Below are positions 1-11,372 of a stretch of 64,000 nucleotides of DNA, piece after piece. Made by a program: the position numbers and the translations under genes. How positions within the stretch are numbered: position 1 is the first letter of the stretch; each line of letters opens with the position of its first letter. Location: assembly GCA_920105625.2 (NCBI GenBank), contig OV050032.1, forward strand, positions 98,688,542 through 98,752,541. The letters are read 5' to 3'. The notes under the pieces are model-generated. The model saw only the letters and a list, made by a program, of their open reading frames with translations, ran no database searches and was not told the DNA's origin. This DNA comes from Clusia tigrina. Lineage: Eukaryota; Arthropoda; Insecta; Diptera; Clusiidae.

Positions 1-1357
1 AGTTTTATCAGTGTTTGATTTGGGACTCTAGGGCTTTGAGCGATGGCCTAAATTGACAAGAGGCTCGAGTACTTTATTGTTACCAAATTTCAATATTTTA
101 TGACGCTCCAGTAAAAAGTTACAAGCATTTGTATGCTGCAAACTTTGATAGGAGTAGGACGTACCGTAAAGAGGTTAGGGGCGTTTGAAGTTTTATCAGT
201 GTTTGATTTGGGACTCAATGGTAGCATAGCTTTGAGCGATAACTTAAATTGACAAGATGCTCGAGTACTTCATTGTTACAAAATTTCAAGGCTTTATGAC
301 GCTCCAGTAAAAAGTTATAAGCATTTGAATGTTGCCAACTTTGATAGGTGTAGGACGTACCGTAAAGAAGTTAGGGGCGTTTGAAGTTTTATCAGTGTTT
401 GATTTGGGACTCTAGGGTAGCATTGCTTTGAGCGATGGCTTAAATTGATAAGAGGCTCGGATACTTTATTGTTACAAAACTTCAAGGTTTTATTACGCTC
501 CAGTAAAAAGTTACAAGCATTTGAATGTTGCCAACTTTGATAGGTGTAGGACGTACCGTAAATAAGTTAGGGCCATTTGATGTTTTATCAGTGTTTGATT
601 TGGGTCTCAAGGGTAGCATAGCTTTGACCGATAGCTTAAATTGACAAGAGGCTCGAGTATTTTATTGTTAAAAAATTTCAAGGTTTTATGACGCTCCAGT
701 AAAAAGTTACAAGCATTTGTATGTTGCAAACTGTGATAGGAGTAGGACGTACCGAAAAGAAGTTAGGGGCGTTTGAAGTTTTATCAGTATTTGATTTGGA
801 ACTCTAGGGTAGCATAGCTTTGACCGATAGCTTAAATTGACAAGAGGCTCGAGTACTTTATTCTTACAAAATTTCAAGGTTTTATGACGCTCCAGTAAAA
901 AGTTACAAGCATTTGTATGTTGCAAACTTTGATAGGTGTAGGACGTACCGTATAGAAGTTAGGGCCATTTGATGTTTTATCAGTGTTTGATTTGGGACTC
1001 AAGGGTAGCATAGCTTTGACCGATAGCTTAAATTGACAAGAGGCTCGAGTATTTTATTGTTAAAAAATTTCAAGGTTTTATGACGCTCCAGTAAAAAGTT
1101 ACAAGCATTTGTATGTTGCAAACTGTGATAGGTGTAGGACGTACCGAAAAGAAGTTAGGGGCGTTTGAAGTTTTATCAGTATTTGATTTGGAACTCTAGG
1201 GTAGCATAGCTTTGACCGATAGCTTAAATTGACAAGAGGCTCGAGTATTTTATTGTTACAAAATTTCAAGGTTTTATGACGCTCCAGTAAAAAGTTACAA
1301 GCATTTGTATGTTGCAAACTTTGATAGGTGTAGGACGTACCGTAAAGAAGTTAGGGG

Positions 1358-1553
1358 CGTTTGAAGTTTTATCAATGTTTGATTTGGGACTCTAGGGTAG
1401 CATAGCTTTGAGCGATGGCCTAAATTGACAAGAGGCTCGAGTACTTTATTGTTACAAAATTTCAATATTTTATGACGCTCCAGTAAAAAGTTACAAGCAT
1501 TTGTATGCTGCAAACTTTGATAGGAGTAGGACGTACCGTAAAGAAGTTAGGGG
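1358..1553. repeat. Representative 196-bp satellite monomer
   Basis: An arbitrary full-length unit, phased to begin just before GAAGTTTTATC, is given as a reference. It carries about six CpG positions typical of the family (in GGCGTTT, GAGCGAT, CTCGAG, GACGCTCC, GACGTACC and ACCGTA). It also has abutting palindromes CTCGAG and AGTACT, and a short imperfect dyad (AAG..TTTG / CAAACTT) around the GCATTTGTATGTTGCAAAC segment. The length 196 is 1 modulo 3, so a reading frame that is open in one unit shifts and closes in the next. This is direct evidence against the array being a repetitive gene. Confidence 0.9.
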
Positions 1554-1680
1554 CGTTTGAAGTTTTATCAGTGTTTGATTTGGGACTCAATGGTAGCATA
1601 GCTTTGAGCGATAGCTTAAATTGACAAGAGGCTCAAGTACTTTATTGTTACAAAATTTCAAGGTTTTATGACGCTCCAGT

Positions 1681-1720
1681 AAAAAGTTACAAGCATTTGA
1701 ATGTTGCAAACTTTGACAAG
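1681..1720. other. Truncated 92-bp monomer, 104-bp deletion junction
   Basis: At 1711-1720 the sequence runs AAACTTTGACAAGAGG. It jumps from the end of one unit (AAACTTTGA-TAGG) into the TTGACAAGAGG part of another unit. Successive GACAAG landmarks lie 92 bp apart (1623 and 1715) instead of 196. The two parental sequences share TTGA at the join. The paired copy around 6303-6410 is intact, so this is a deletion in the left copy. Confidence 0.85.
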
Positions 1721-2030
1721 AGGCTCAAGTACTTTATTGTTACAAAATTTCAAGGTTTCATGACGCTCCAGTAAAAAGTTACAAACATTTGAATGTTGCC
1801 AACTTTGATAGGTGTAGGACGTACCGTATAGAAGTTAGGGGCGTTTGAAGTTTTATCAGTGTGTGATTTGGGACTCAAGGGTAGCATAGCTTTGAGCGAT
1901 GGCTTAAATTGACAAGAGGCTCGAGTACTTTATTGTTACAAAATTTCAAGGTTTTATGACGCTCCAGTAAAAAGTTACAAGCATTTGAATGTTGCAAACT
2001 TTTTTAGATGTAGGACGTACCGTATAGAAG

Positions 2031-4592
2031 CTAGGGGCGTTTGAAGTTTTATCAGTGTTTGATTTGGGACTCTAGGGTAGCATAACTTTGAGCGATGGCC
2101 TGAATTGACAAGAGGGTCGAGTACTTTATTGTTACAAAATTTCAAGGTTTTATTACGCTCCAGTAAAAAGTTACAAGCATTTGAATGTTGCCAACTTTGA
2201 TAGGTGTAGGACGTACCGTATAGAAATTAGGGGCGTTTGAAGTTTTATCAGTGTTTGATTTGGGACTCTAGGGTAGCATAGCTTTGAGCGATGGCCTAAA
2301 TTGACAAGAGGCTCGAGTACTTTATTGTTACCAAATTTCAATATTTTATGACGCTCCAGTAAAAAGGTACAAGCATTTGTATGCTGCAAACTTTGATAGG
2401 AGTAGGACGTACCGTATAGAAGTTAGGGCCATTTGATGTTTTATCAGTGTTTGATTTGGGACTCAAGGGTAGCATAGCTTTCACCGATAGCTTAAATTGA
2501 CAAGAGGCTCGAGTATTTTATTGTTACAAAATTTCAAGGTTTTATGACGCTCCAGTAAAAAGTTACAAGCATTTGTATGTTGCAAACTTTGATAGGTGTA
2601 GGACGTACCGTAAAGAAGTTAGGTGCGTTTGAAGTTTTATCAGTATTTGATTTGGGACTCTAGGGTAGCATAGCTTTGAGCGAAAACTTAAATTGACAAG
2701 AGGCTCGAGTACTTTATTGTTACAAAATTTCAAGGTTTTATGACGCTCCAGTAAAAAGTTACAAGCATTTGTATGTTGCAAACTTTGATAGGTGTAGGAC
2801 GTACCGTAAAGAAGTTAGGGGCGTTTGAACTTTTATCAGTGTTTGATTTGGGACTCTAGGGTAGCATAGCTTTGAGCGATGGCCTAAATTGACAAGAGGC
2901 TCGAGTACTTTATTGTTACAAAATTTCAAGGTTTTATTACGCTCCAGTAAAAAGTTACAAGCATTTGAATGTTGGCAACTTTGATAGGTGTAGGACGTAC
3001 CGTATAGAAATTAGGGGCGTTTGAAGTTTTATCAGTGTGTGATTTGGGACTCAAGGGTAGCATAGCTTTGAACGATGGCTTAAATTGACAAGAGGCTCGA
3101 GTACTTTATTGTTACAAAATTTCAAGGTTTTATGACGCTCCAGTAAAAAGTTACAAGCATTTGAATGTTGCAAACTTTTTTAGGTGTAGGACGTACCGTA
3201 TAGAAGCTAGAGGCGTTTGAAGTTTTATCAGTGTTTGATTTGGGACTCTAGGGTAGCATAACTTTGAGCGATGGCCTGAATTGACAAGAGGGTCGAGTAC
3301 TTTATTGTTACAAAATTTCAAGGTTTTATTACGCTCCAGTAAAAAGTTACAAGCATTTGAATGTTGGCAACTTTGATAGGTGTAGGACGTACCGTATAGA
3401 AATTAGGGGCGTTTGAAGTTTTATCAGTGTTTGATTTGGGACTCTAATGTAGCATAGCTTTGAGCGATGGCCTAAATTGACAAGAGGCTCGAGTACTTTA
3501 TTGTTACCAAATTTCAATATTTTATGACGCTCCAGTAAAAAGTTACAAGCATTTGTATGCTGCAAACTTTGATAGGAGTAGGACGTACCGTAAAGAAGTT
3601 AGGGGCGTTTGAAGTTTTATCAGTGTTTGATTTGGGACTCAATGGTAGCATAGCTTTGAGCGATAACTTAAATTGACAAGATGCTCGAGTACTTTATTGT
3701 TACAAAATTTCAAGGTTTTATGACGGTCCAGTAAAAAGTTACAATCATTTGTATGTTGCAAACTTTGATAGGTGTAGGACGGACCGTAAAGAAGTTAGGG
3801 CCATTTGAAGTTTTATCAGTGTTTGATTTGGGACTCTAGGGTAGCATAGCTTTGAGCGATAGCTTAAATTGACAAGAGGCTCGGGTACTTCATTGTGACA
3901 AAATTTCAAGGTTTTATGACGCTCCAGTAAAAAGTTACAAGCATTTGTATGTTGCAAACTTTGATAGGTGTAGGACGTACCGTATAGAAGTTAGGGCCAT
4001 TTGATGTTTTATCAGTGTTCGATTTGGGACTCAAGGGTAGCATAGCTTTGACCGATAGCTTAAATTGACAAGAGGCTCGAGTATTTTATTGTTACAAAAT
4101 TTCAAGGTTTTATGACGCTCCAGTAAAAAGTTACAAGCATTTGTATGTTGCAAACTTTGATAGGTGTAGGACGTACCGTAAAGAAGTTAGGGGCGTTTGA
4201 AGTTTTATCAGTGTTTGATTTGGGACTCTAGGGTAGCATAGCTTTGAGCGATAACTTAAATTGACAAGAGGGTCGAGTACTTTATTGTCACAAAATTTCA
4301 AGGTTTTATGACGCTCCAGTAAAAAGTTACAAGCATTTGAATGTTGCAAACTTTTTTATGTGTAGGACGTACCGTATAGAAGTTAGGGGCGTTTGAAGTT
4401 TTATCAGTGTTTGATTTGGGACTCTAGGGTAGCATAACTTTGAGCGATGGCCTGAATTGACAAGAGGGTCGAGTACTTTATTGTTACAAAATTTCAAGGT
4501 TTTATTACGCTCCAGTAAAAAGTTAAAAGCATTTGAATGCTGCCAACTTTGATAGGTGTAGGACGTACCGTATAGAAATTAGGGGCGTTTGA
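2031..4592. repeat. Mixed satellite segment with a 6-monomer internal duplication
   Basis: These are full-length monomers between the two 24-monomer copies. About 1859-2412 recurs at 3035-3588 with a spacing of 1176 bp, exactly six monomers; both copies carry GTGTGTGATTT and the CAATATTTTATGACG variant. About 3210-4135 also recurs at 8100-9025 (offset 4890), including the unusual GACGGTCCAG and GGACGGACCG variants at 3724 and 8614. This makes it a donor or recipient of the 21-monomer block to the right. No gene is seen. Confidence 0.8.
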
Positions 4593-6726
4593 AGTTTTAT
4601 CAGTGTTTGATTTGGGACTCTAGGGCTTTGAGCGATGGCCTAAATTGACAAGAGGCTCGAGTACTTTATTGTTACCAAATTTCAATATTTTATGACGCTC
4701 CAGTAAAAAGTTACAAGCATTTGTATGCTGCAAACTTTGATAGGAGTAGGACGTACCGTAAAGAGGTTAGGGGCGTTTGAAGTTTTATCAGTGTTTGATT
4801 TGGGACTCAATGGTAGCATAGCTTTGAGCGATAACTTAAATTGACAAGATGCTCGAGTACTTCATTGTTACAAAATTTCAAGGCTTTATGACGCTCCAGT
4901 AAAAAGTTACAAGCATTTGAATGTTGCCAACTTTGATAGGTGTAGGACGTACCGTAAAGAAGTTAGGGGCGTTTGAAGTTTTATCAGTGTTTGATTTGGG
5001 ACTCTAGGGTAGCATTGCTTTGAGCGATGGCTTAAATTGATAAGAGGCTCGGATACTTTATTGTTACAAAACTTCAAGGTTTTATTACGCTCCAGTAAAA
5101 AGTTACAAGCATTTGAATGTTGCCAACTTTGATAGGTGTAGGACGTACCGTAAATAAGTTAGGGCCATTTGATGTTTTATCAGTGTTTGATTTGGGTCTC
5201 AAGGGTAGCATAGCTTTGACCGATAGCTTAAATTGACAAGAGGCTCGAGTATTTTATTGTTAAAAAATTTCAAGGTTTTATGACGCTCCAGTAAAAAGTT
5301 ACAAGCATTTGTATGTTGCAAACTGTGATAGGTGTAGGACGTACCGAAAAGAAGTTAGGGGCGTTTGAAGTTTTATCAGTATTTGATTTGGAACTCTAGG
5401 GTAGCATAGCTTTGACCGATAGCTTAAATTGACAAGAGGCTCGAGTACTTTATTCTTACAAAATTTCAAGGTTTTATGACGCTCCAGTAAAAAGTTACAA
5501 GCATTTGTATGTTGCAAACTTTGATAGGTGTAGGACGTACCGTATAGAAGTTAGGGCCATTTGATGTTTTATCAGTGTTTGATTTGGGACTCAAGGGTAG
5601 CATAGCTTTGACCGATAGCTTAAATTGACAAGAGGCTCGAGTATTTTATTGTTAAAAAATTTCAAGGTTTTATGACGCTCCAGTAAAAAGTTACAAGCAT
5701 TTGTATGTTGCAAACTGTGATAGGTGTAGGACGTACCGAAAAGAAGTTAGGGGCGTTTGAAGTTTTATCAGTATTTGATTTGGAACTCTAGGGTAGCATA
5801 GCTTTGACCGATAGCTTAAATTGACAAGAGGATCGAGTATTTTATTGTTACAAAATTTCAAGGTTTTATGACGCTCCAGTAAAAAGTTACAAGCATTTGT
5901 ATGTTGCAAACTTTGATAGGTGTAGGACGTACCGTAAAGAAGTTAGGGGCGTTTGAAGTTTTATCAATGTTTGATTTGGGACTCTAGGGAAGCATAGCTT
6001 TGAGCGATGGCCTAAATTGCCAAGAGGCTCGAGTACTTTATTGTTACAAAATTTCAATATTTTATGACGCTCCAGTAAAAAGTTACAAGCATTTGTATGC
6101 TGCAAACTTTGATAGGAGTAGGACGTACCGTAAAGAAGTTAGGGGCGTTTGAAGTTTTATCAGTGTTTGATTTGGGACTCAATGGTAGCATAGCTTTGAG
6201 CGATAGCTTAAATTGACAAGAGGCTCAAGTACTTTATTGTTACAAAATTTCAAGGTTTTATGACGCTCCAGTAAATAGTTACAAGCATTTGAATGTTGCA
6301 AACTTTGATAGGTGTAGGACGCACCGTATAGAAGTTAGGGGCGTTCGAAGTTTTATCAGTGTTTGATTTGGGACTCTAGGGTAGCATAGCTTTGAGCGAT
6401 AACTTAAATTGACAAGAGGGTCGAGTACTTTATTGTTACAAAATTTCAAGGTTTCATGACGCTCCAGTAAAAAGTTACAAACATTTGAATGTTGCCAACT
6501 TTGATAGGTGTAGGACGTACCGTATAGAAGTTAGGGGCGTTTGAAGTTTTATCAGTGTGTGATTTGGGACTCAAGGGTAGCATAGCTTTGAGCGATGGCT
6601 TAAATTGACAAGAGGCTCGAGTACTTTATTGTTACAAAATTTCAAGGTTTTATGACGCTCCAGTAAAAAGTTACAAGCATTTGAATGTTGCAAACTTTTT
6701 TAGATGTAGGACGTACCGTATAGAAG
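4593..6726. repeat. Right copy of the 24-monomer higher-order duplication
   Basis: This is nearly identical to 1-2030 and keeps the shared 8-bp deletion near 4625. It differs by single substitutions (for example GCTCGAG to GATCGAG near 5831, and GTAGC to GAAGC near 5990) and by retaining the 104 bp lost in the left copy. Homology stops at 6726/6727, where this copy continues TTAGGGCCATTTGATG and the left copy continues CTAGGGGCG. That marks a switch of parental sequence inside the GTATAGAAG landmark, in register. Confidence 0.88.
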
Positions 6727-7259
6727 TTAGGGCCATTTGATGTTTTATCAGTGTTTGATTTGGGACTCAAGGGTAGCATAGCTTTGACCGATAGCTTAAA
6801 TTGACAAGAGGCTCGAGTATTTTATTGTTACAAAATTTCAAGGTTTCATGACGCTCCAGTAAAAAGTTACAAGCATTTGTATGTTGCAAACTTTGATAGG
6901 TGTAGGACGTACCGTAAAGAAGTTAGGGGCGTTTGAAGTTTTATCAGTGTTTGATTTGGGACTCTAGGGTAGCATAGCTTTGAGCGATAACTTAAATTGA
7001 CAAGAGGGTCGAGTACTTTATTGTTACGAAATTTCAAGGTTTTATGACGCTCCAGTAAAAAGTTACAAGCATTTGAATGTTGCCAACTTTGATAGGTGTA
7101 GGATGTACCGTATAGAAGTTAGGGGCGTTTGAAGTTTTATCAGTGTTTGATTTGGGACTCAAGGGTAGCATAGCTTTGAGCGATGGCTTAAATTGACAAG
7201 AGGCTCGAGTACTTTATTGTTACAAAATTTCAAGGTTTTATGACACTCCAGTAAAAAGT
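6727..7259. repeat. Transitional satellite monomers
   Basis: About 2.7 ordinary monomers link the 24-monomer copy to the 21-monomer block. The stretch near 7101 carries the GGATGTACC variant, which reappears at 9647 and 13761. Its distance to 9647 is 2546 bp, 13 monomers minus 2, so this part is also a relic of a 13-monomer duplication inside the next block. No gene is seen. Confidence 0.75.
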
Positions 7260-10200
7260 TACAAGCATTTGAATATTGCAAAATTTTTGAGGTGTAGGAC
7301 GTACCGTATAGAAGTTAGGGGCGTTTGAAGTTTTATCAGTGTTTGATTTGGGACTCTAGGGTAGCATAGCTTTGAGCGATGGCCTAAATTGACAAGAGGG
7401 TCGAGTACTTTATTGTTACAAAATTTCAAGGTTTTATGACGCTCCAGTAAAAAGTTACAAGCATATGAATGTTGCAAACTTTTTTAGGTGTAGGACGTAC
7501 CGTATAGAAGTTAGGAGCGTTTGAAGTTTATCAGAGTTTGATTTGGGACTCTAGGATAGCATAGCTTTGAGCGATGGCTTAAATTGACAAGAGGCTCGGG
7601 TACTTTATTGTTACAAAATTTCAAGTTTTATGACGCTCCAGTAAAAAGTTACAAGCATTTGAATGTTGCCAACTTTGATAGGTGTAGGACGTACCGTAAA
7701 GAAGTTAGGGGCATTTGAAGTTTTATCAGTGTTTGATTTGAGACACTAGGGTAGCATAGCTTTGAGCGACGGCTTAAATTAACAAGAGGCTCGAGTACTT
7801 TATTGTTACAAAATTTCAAGGTTTTAGGACGCTCCAGTAAAAAGTTACAAGCATTTGTATGTTGCAAACTTTGATAGGTGTAGGACGTACAGCAAAGAAG
7901 TTAGGGGCGTTTGAAGTTTTATCAGTGTTTGATTTGGGACTCAATGGTAGCATAGCTTTGAGCGATAGCTTAAATTGACAAGACGCTCAAGTACTTTATT
8001 GTTACAAAATTTCAAGGTTTTATGACGCTCCAGTAAAAAGTTACAAGCATTTGAATGTTGCAAACTTTGATAGGTGTAGGTCGTACCGTATAGAAGTTAG
8101 GGGCGTTTGAAGTTTTATCAGTGTTTGATTTGGGACTCTAGGGTAGCATAACTTTGAGCGATGGCCTGAATTGACAAGAGGGTCGAGTACTTTATTGTTA
8201 CAAAATTTCAAGGTTTTATTACGCTCCAGTAAAAAGTTACAAGCATTTGAATGTTGCCAACTTTGATAGGTGTAGGACGTAACGTATAGAAATTAGGGGC
8301 GTTTGAAGTTTTATCAGTGTTTGATTTGGGACTCTAATGTAGCATAGCTTTGAGCGATGGCCTAAATTGACAAGAGGCTCGAGTACTTTATTGTTACCAA
8401 ATTTCAATATTTTATGACGCTCCAGTAAAAAGTTACAAGCATTTGTATGCTGCAAACTTTGATAGGAGTAGGACGTACCGTAAAGAAGTTAGGGGCGTTT
8501 GAAGTTTTATCAGTGTTTGATTTGGGACTCAATGGTAGCATAGCTTTGAGCGATAACTTAAATTGACAAGATGCTCGAGTACTTTATTGTTACAAAATTT
8601 CAAGGTTTTATGACGGTCCAGTAAAAAGTTACAAGCATTTGTATGTTGCAAACTTTGATAGGTGTAGGACGGACCGTAAAGAAGTTAGGGCCATTTGAAG
8701 TTTTATCAGTGTTTGATTTGGGACTCTAGGGTAGCATAGCTTTGAGCGATAGCTTAAATTGACAAGAGGCTCGGGTACTTCATTGTTACAAAATTTCAAG
8801 GTTTTATGACGCTCCAGTAAAAAGTTACAAGCATTTGTATGTTGCAAACTTTGATAGGTGTAGGACGTACCGTATAGAAGTTAGGGCCATTTGATGTTTT
8901 ATCAGTGTTTGATTTGGGACTCAAGGGTAGCATGCCTTTGACCGATAGCTTAAATTGACAAGAGGCTCGAGTATTTTATTGTTAAAAAATTTCAAGGTTT
9001 TATGACGCTCCAGTAAAAAGTTACAAGCATTTGTATGTTGCAAACTTTGATAGGTGTAGGACGTACCGTAAAGAAGTTAGGGGCGTTTGAAGTTTTATCA
9101 GTATTTGATTTAGGACCCTAGGGTAGCATAGCTTTGAGCGATAGCTTAAATTGACAAGAGGCTCGAGTACTTTATTGTTACAAAATTTCAAGGTTTTATG
9201 ACGCTCCAGTAAAAAGTTACAAGCATTTGTATGTTGCAAACTTTGATAGGTGTAGGACGTACCGTATTGAAGTTAGGGCCATTTGATGTTTTATCAGTGT
9301 TTGATTTGGGACTCAAGGGTAGCATAGCTTTGACCGATAGCTTAAATTGACAAGAGGCTCGAGTATTTTATTGTTACAAAATTTCAAGGTTTTATGACGC
9401 TCCAGTAAAAAGTTACAAGCATTTGTATGTTGCAAACTTTGATAGGTGTAGGACGTACCGTAAAGAAGTTAGGGGCGTTTGAAGTTTTATCAGTGTTTGA
9501 TTTGGGACTCTAGGGTAGCATAGCTTTGAGCGATAACTTAAATTGACAAGAGGGTCGAGTACTTTATTGTTACGAAATTTCAAGGTTTTATGACGCTCCA
9601 GTAAAAAGTAACAAGCATTTGAATGTTGCCAACTTTGATAGGTGTAGGATGTACCGTATAGAAGTTAGGGGCGTTTGAAGTTTTATCAGTGTTTGATTTG
9701 GGACTCAAGGGTAGCATAGCTTTGAGCGATGGCTTAAATTGACAAGAGGCTCGAGTACTTTATTGTTACAAAATTTCAAGGTTTTATGACGCTCCAGTAA
9801 AAAGTTACAAGCATTTGAATGTTGCAAACTTTTTTAGGTGTAGGACGTACCGTATAGAAGTTAGGGGCGTTTGAAGTTTTATCAGTGTTTGATTTGGGAC
9901 TCTAGGGTAGCATAGCTTTGAGCGATGGCCTAAATTGACAAGAGGGTCGAGTACTTTATTGTTACAAAATTTCAAGGTTTTATGACGCTCCAGTAAAAAG
10001 TTACAAGCATATGAATGTTGCAAACTTTTTTAGGTGTAGGACGTACCGTATAGAAGTTAGGGGCGTTTGAAGTTTTATCAGTGTTTGATTTGGGACTCTA
10101 GGGTAGCATAGCTTTGAGCGATGGCTTAAATTGACAAGAGGCTCGGGTACTTTATTGTTACAAAATTTCAAGTTTTATGACGCTCCAGTAAAAAGTTACA

Positions 10201-11372
10201 AGCATTTGAATGTTGCCAACTTTGATAGGTGTAGGACGTACCGTAAAGAAGTTAGGGGCATTTGAAGTTTTATCAGTGTTTGATTTGAGACACTAGGGTA
10301 GCATAGCTTTGAGCGAAGGCTTAAATTAACAAGAGGCTCGAGTACTTTATTGTTACAAAATTTCAAGGTTTTAGGACGCTCCAGTAAAAAGTTACAAGCA
10401 TTTGTATGTTGCAAACTTTGATAGGTGTAGGACGTACCGCAAAGAAGTTAGGGGCGTTTGAAGTTTTATCAGTGTTTGATTTGGGACTCAATGGTAGCAT
10501 AGCTTTGAGCGATAGCTTAAATTGACAAGACGCTCAAGTACTTTATTGTTACAAAATTTCAAGGTTTTATGACGCTCCAGTAAAAAGTTACAAGCATTTG
10601 AATGTTGCAAACTTTGATAGGTGTAGGACGTACCGTAAAGAAGTTAGGGGCGTTTGAAGTTTTATCAGTGTTTGATTTGGGACTCTAGGGTAGCATAGCT
10701 TTGAGCGATGGCCTAAATTGACAAGAGGGTCGAGTACTTTATTGTTACAAAATTTCAAGGTTTTAGGACGCTCCAGTAAAAAGTTACAAGCATTTGTATG
10801 TTGCAAACTTTGATAGGTGTAGGACGTACCGTATAGAAGTTAGGGGCGTTTGAAGTTTTATCAGTGTTTGATTTGGGACTCTAGGGTAGCATAACTTTGA
10901 GCGATAACTTAAATTGACAAGAGGGTCGAGTACTTTATTGTTACAAAATTTCAAGGTTTTATGACGCTCCAGTAAAAAGTTACAAGCATTTGCATGTTGC
11001 CAACTTTGATAGGTGTAGGACGTACCGTATAGAAGTTAGGGGCGTTTGAAGTTTTGTCAGTGTTTGATTTGGGACTCAAGGGTAGCATAGCTTTGAGCGA
11101 TGGCTTAAATTGACAAGAGGCTCGAGTACTTTATTGTTACAAAATTTCAAGGTTTTATGACGCTCCAGTAAAAAGTTACAAGCATTTGAAAGTTGCAAAC
11201 TTTTTTAGGTGTAGGACGTACCGTACAGAAGTTAGGGGCGTTTGAAGTTTTATCAGTGTTTGATTTGGGACTCTAGGGTAGCATAGCTTTGAGCGATGGC
11301 CTAAATTGAGAAGAGGCTCGAGTACTTTATTGTTACAAAATTTCAAGGTTTTATGACGCTCCAGTAAAAAGT
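7260..11372. repeat. 21-monomer higher-order repeat, copy 1 (4113 bp)
   Basis: This block pairs with 11373-15486 at a constant offset of 4114 bp (4113 bp left of a 1-bp deletion at about 7527). Marks shared at that spacing include GTACAGCAAAG (7891 and 12005), GACGGTCC with GGACGGACC, AAATTTCAAGTTTTATG (one G fewer), GTTTGATTTGAGAC, and AAATTAACAAG or its GACAAG counterpart. The 4114-bp spacing is 21 x 196 minus 2. Within the block, 7130-7870 resembles 9676-10414 at 2546 bp, so the long unit itself grew by an internal 13-monomer duplication. The left end is the more diverged part. Confidence 0.9.

Larger units (their letters stand above)
1..2030. repeat. Left copy of a 24-monomer higher-order duplication (truncated)
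   Basis: This segment matches 4593-6726. The offset is 4592 bp up to about 1716 and 4696 bp after it, because this copy lacks 104 bp at 1716. Both copies share rare marks: an 8-bp deletion of TAGCATAG (near 33 here, near 4625 in the other copy), the GTGTGTGATTT variant (1859 and 6555), and TTTAGATGTAGG near the right end. The 4592-bp spacing equals 24 x 196 minus 8 minus 104, so it is a whole number of monomers once these two indels are counted. The left edge lies outside the window. Confidence 0.9.

Noticed and set aside
1427..1455. Promoter-like TTGACA followed about 17 bp later by an AT-rich TATTGT
   Set aside because: It recurs in most monomers as part of the consensus, no gene lies downstream, and the array is eukaryotic in character. 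It is a chance resemblance to a bacterial promoter.
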